From NCBI GenBank assembly GCA_021443405.1, contig JABUUA010000010.1, positions 1 to 20,512 of the forward strand: a DNA stretch of 20,512 nt, read 5' to 3'. The stretch is from Bacteroidaceae bacterium (GTDB taxonomy: Bacteria > Bacteroidota > Bacteroidia > Bacteroidales > Bacteroidaceae). The translations under genes were made by a program, and so were the position numbers. Under the pieces are notes generated by a model. That model was not told where the DNA came from and did not search any database. It saw nothing but the letters and a program-made list of their open reading frames with translations. Shown in pieces: positions 18,950-20,512 of the stretch (within the stretch, counting starts at the first letter, position 1; every line of letters starts with the position of its first letter).

Positions 18950-19791
18950 AAGACAACACGAAACGAAGAATCTTCCTCAGTCACGCCCTGCATTATGCGG
19001 TGTGCTCCATCGCCGCCCTCACGGCAGTGCCGCTCTTTCTGATTGTGCTCAAGGTCTTTACGGCGGGCATAGGCGGTTTCTCCGTAGCCTTCTTCACCGA
19101 GTCCGCCCCGTCGGCCTACAAGACCTTGATGGGCGAGAGCGGCGGCATTGCCAGCGGAATCATCGGCACGCTGATGATGTTGCTCATGGCCAGTGCGGTG
19201 GCCATCCCCCTCGGCGTCTTGGCGGGGACTTACATGAGCGAGTACAAGCACAAGCGGTTCCCGGCCGTCATCTCTTTCCTGACCGACCTGCTGCAGGGAA
19301 CGCCCAGCGTCATCCTCGGCATTGTCATCTACGCCTGCATCGTGGTTCCCACGGGAGGCTACTCCGGTTTTGCCGGCAGCGTGGCGCTGGGAATCATGAT
19401 GCTGCCGCTCATCATACGCAGCACGGAGGAGGCGCTCAACATCGTTCCGCCCACGCTGCGGGAAGCCAGCGTGGCCTTGGGAGCCAGTTTCCCCACCACC
19501 GTGTTCCGCGTGCTGCTGCCCAACGCCTTTGGCGGAGTGTTCACGGGCATTCTGCTCGCCATATCGAGAGTGCTGGGCGAGACCGCGCCGCTGATGTTCA
19601 CCGCGCTCGGTTGTGCCTCCGTCCGTTGGGACCTGACCAAGCCCATGAGCGCCGTGCCGCTCATGATTTGGGAATTCTGGACCGACGCCAACCTTCAGGA
19701 ACTGGTGTGGAGCGCGGCTCTGTTCCTGCTGTTGCTTGTGCTGTTCCTCAACTTTTTAGCCAAATATATCGAAAAGAAATTCACACGATGA
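18946..19791 (+). CDS. pstA: Phosphate ABC transporter permease PstA
   Basis: This 281-residue inner-membrane permease pairs with PstC. The first helix (YAVCSIAALTAVPLFLIVL) is followed by a periplasmic loop (FFTESAP, a PstA-typical motif). The conserved segment LLQGTPSVILGIVIYA (about 112-127) parallels that of PstC, and the EAA coupling loop is EASVALGASFPTTVFRVLLP (about 173-192). The family motif AISRVLGETAPLMFTA (near 206-221) is also present. Starts and stops overlap on both sides (ATGA with pstC and with pstB), as in a tightly coupled transporter operon. Confidence 0.95.
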   Translation: MKDNTKRRIFLSHALHYAVCSIAALTAVPLFLIVLKVFTAGIGGFSVAFFTESAPSAYKTLMGESGGIASGIIGTLMMLLMASAVAIPLGVLAGTYMSEYKHKRFPAVISFLTDLLQGTPSVILGIVIYACIVVPTGGYSGFAGSVALGIMMLPLIIRSTEEALNIVPPTLREASVALGASFPTTVFRVLLPNAFGGVFTGILLAISRVLGETAPLMFTALGCASVRWDLTKPMSAVPLMIWEFWTDANLQELVWSAALFLLLLVLFLNFLAKYIEKKFTR

Positions 19792-20512
19792 CTAACAATA
19801 TCCTCGACATCCATCATCTGTCGGTCAGCTATACCCCCGAGAAAAAGGCGGTGGCCGACGTTTCCACTTCCATCGAACGCAACAAGGTGACGGCCATCAT
19901 GGGCCCGTCGGGTTGCGGCAAGAGCACGCTGCTCCGCGCCATCAACCTCATGCACAACATCTATCCCAACATCCTGGTGGAGGGAGAAATCATGTTCGAC
20001 GGCCGCAATCTCCTGCAAGAAGAACCGATGCTCGTCAGGCGCGACATCGGCATGGTCTTCCAGCGCCCCAATCCTTTCCCCACGATGAGCATCGCGGAGA
20101 ATGTGCTCGCGGGCTACATGCTCAACGGAATCCGACTGAGCAAGGCGCAGAAAAACGAGATTGTGGAGCGCGAACTCACCGCCGTGGGTCTGTGGGACGA
20201 GGTGAAGGACGTGACGAAGAAGCGCGGCACTTTCCTCTCCGGCGGACAGATGCAGCGGCTCTGCATAGCCCGCGCCCTGGCGCTGCGCCCCAAAGTGCTG
20301 CTGATGGACGAGCCGACCTCTGCGCTCGACCCCATCGCCACCCAGACCATAGAGAAACTGATTGCGGAGCTGAAGAAGGACGTGACCATCGTGATTGTCA
20401 CCCACAACATGGGTCAGGCCATGCGCGTGAGCGACCACTCTCTCTTCATGTATCTGGGCGAACTGGTGGAGAGCGGTTCCACGGAAAAGATGTTCTCAAC
20501 GCCCGACGACCC
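19788..20512 (+). CDS. pstB: Phosphate ABC transporter ATP-binding protein PstB (3' end outside window)
   Basis: 241 complete codons are visible, and the frame remains open at the window end; family length is near 250, so only about ten residues should be missing. It is an ABC ATPase with Walker A GPSGCGKST (39-47), Q-loop VFQRPNPFPTMSI (90-102), signature LSGGQMQRL (150-158), Walker B VLLMDEP (170-176) and switch H206 in VTHNMGQA. The FQRPNPFPMS-type Q-loop is a hallmark of PstB. It powers phosphate import through PstC-PstA. The start overlaps the pstA stop (ATGA). phoU would be the expected next gene but cannot be seen. Confidence 0.95.
   Translation, partial: MTNNILDIHHLSVSYTPEKKAVADVSTSIERNKVTAIMGPSGCGKSTLLRAINLMHNIYPNILVEGEIMFDGRNLLQEEPMLVRRDIGMVFQRPNPFPTMSIAENVLAGYMLNGIRLSKAQKNEIVERELTAVGLWDEVKDVTKKRGTFLSGGQMQRLCIARALALRPKVLLMDEPTSALDPIATQTIEKLIAELKKDVTIVIVTHNMGQAMRVSDHSLFMYLGELVESGSTEKMFSTPDD

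Overview
The window looks like chromosomal DNA of a fairly GC-rich member of the Bacteroidales, most likely a Prevotellaceae relative. The signs are: promoters with the Bacteroidetes -7 box TAnnTTTG, 20 to 40 nt leaders with weak or no Shine-Dalgarno, a secreted protein ending in the short 'YNLxGxR...GVxIxxGKKVxVK' tail common in Prevotella/Bacteroides, split methylmalonyl-CoA mutase subunits, and a lipoprotein glutaminyl-cyclase-like M28 enzyme. Genus assignment is inference. No rRNA, tRNA, CRISPR array, integrase or transposase was seen.

Layout. 1-1014: C-terminal part of an acidic secreted protein, then a strong terminator. 1269-3652: three FKBP-type prolyl isomerases in a row (cytoplasmic, lipoprotein, Sec-secreted), then a terminator. 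3778-8505: a co-directional run of Lrp/AsnC regulator, a C26 amidotransferase-like/M19 dipeptidase fusion, an M28 glutaminyl-cyclase-like lipoprotein, a SufE-like protein and a tRNA-dihydrouridine synthase. 8621-12645: mutA-mutB, the cobalamin-dependent mutase of the succinate-propionate route, behind a good promoter. 12646-12969: a hairpin-rich gene-free stretch. 12970-15826 (minus strand): folA-thyA-rsmF-like operon (dTMP/folate synthesis plus an RNA m5C methyltransferase). 15978-20512: divergent porin-pstS-pstC-pstA-pstB phosphate uptake operon, cut off in pstB.

The most unusual signal is a 69-bp double-hairpin repeat. Four copies (two in exact tandem) lie in frame inside the rsmF-like methyltransferase gene. 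They add about 90 residues carrying variants of the peptide SKRAQPSSLDLPSESRLG, without disturbing the catalytic motifs. A fifth, diverged copy sits just past the stop codon and an inverted half copy lies about 65 bp further on. The unit is a multiple of three, is open in five of six reading frames, and is bounded by GCCAAG direct repeats. It therefore behaves like a small palindromic element adapted to living inside coding sequence, similar in concept to Rickettsia palindromic elements. I do not know of a description of it in Bacteroidales; that needs a database search.

Functional links. The porin has a signal peptide predicted to leave an N-terminal Gln, which is the kind of substrate the M28 glutaminyl-cyclase-like lipoprotein would modify. 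The porin's position directly ahead of pstSCAB suggests a role in phosphate entry across the outer membrane. The FKBPs appear to be the same fold partitioned over several cell compartments.
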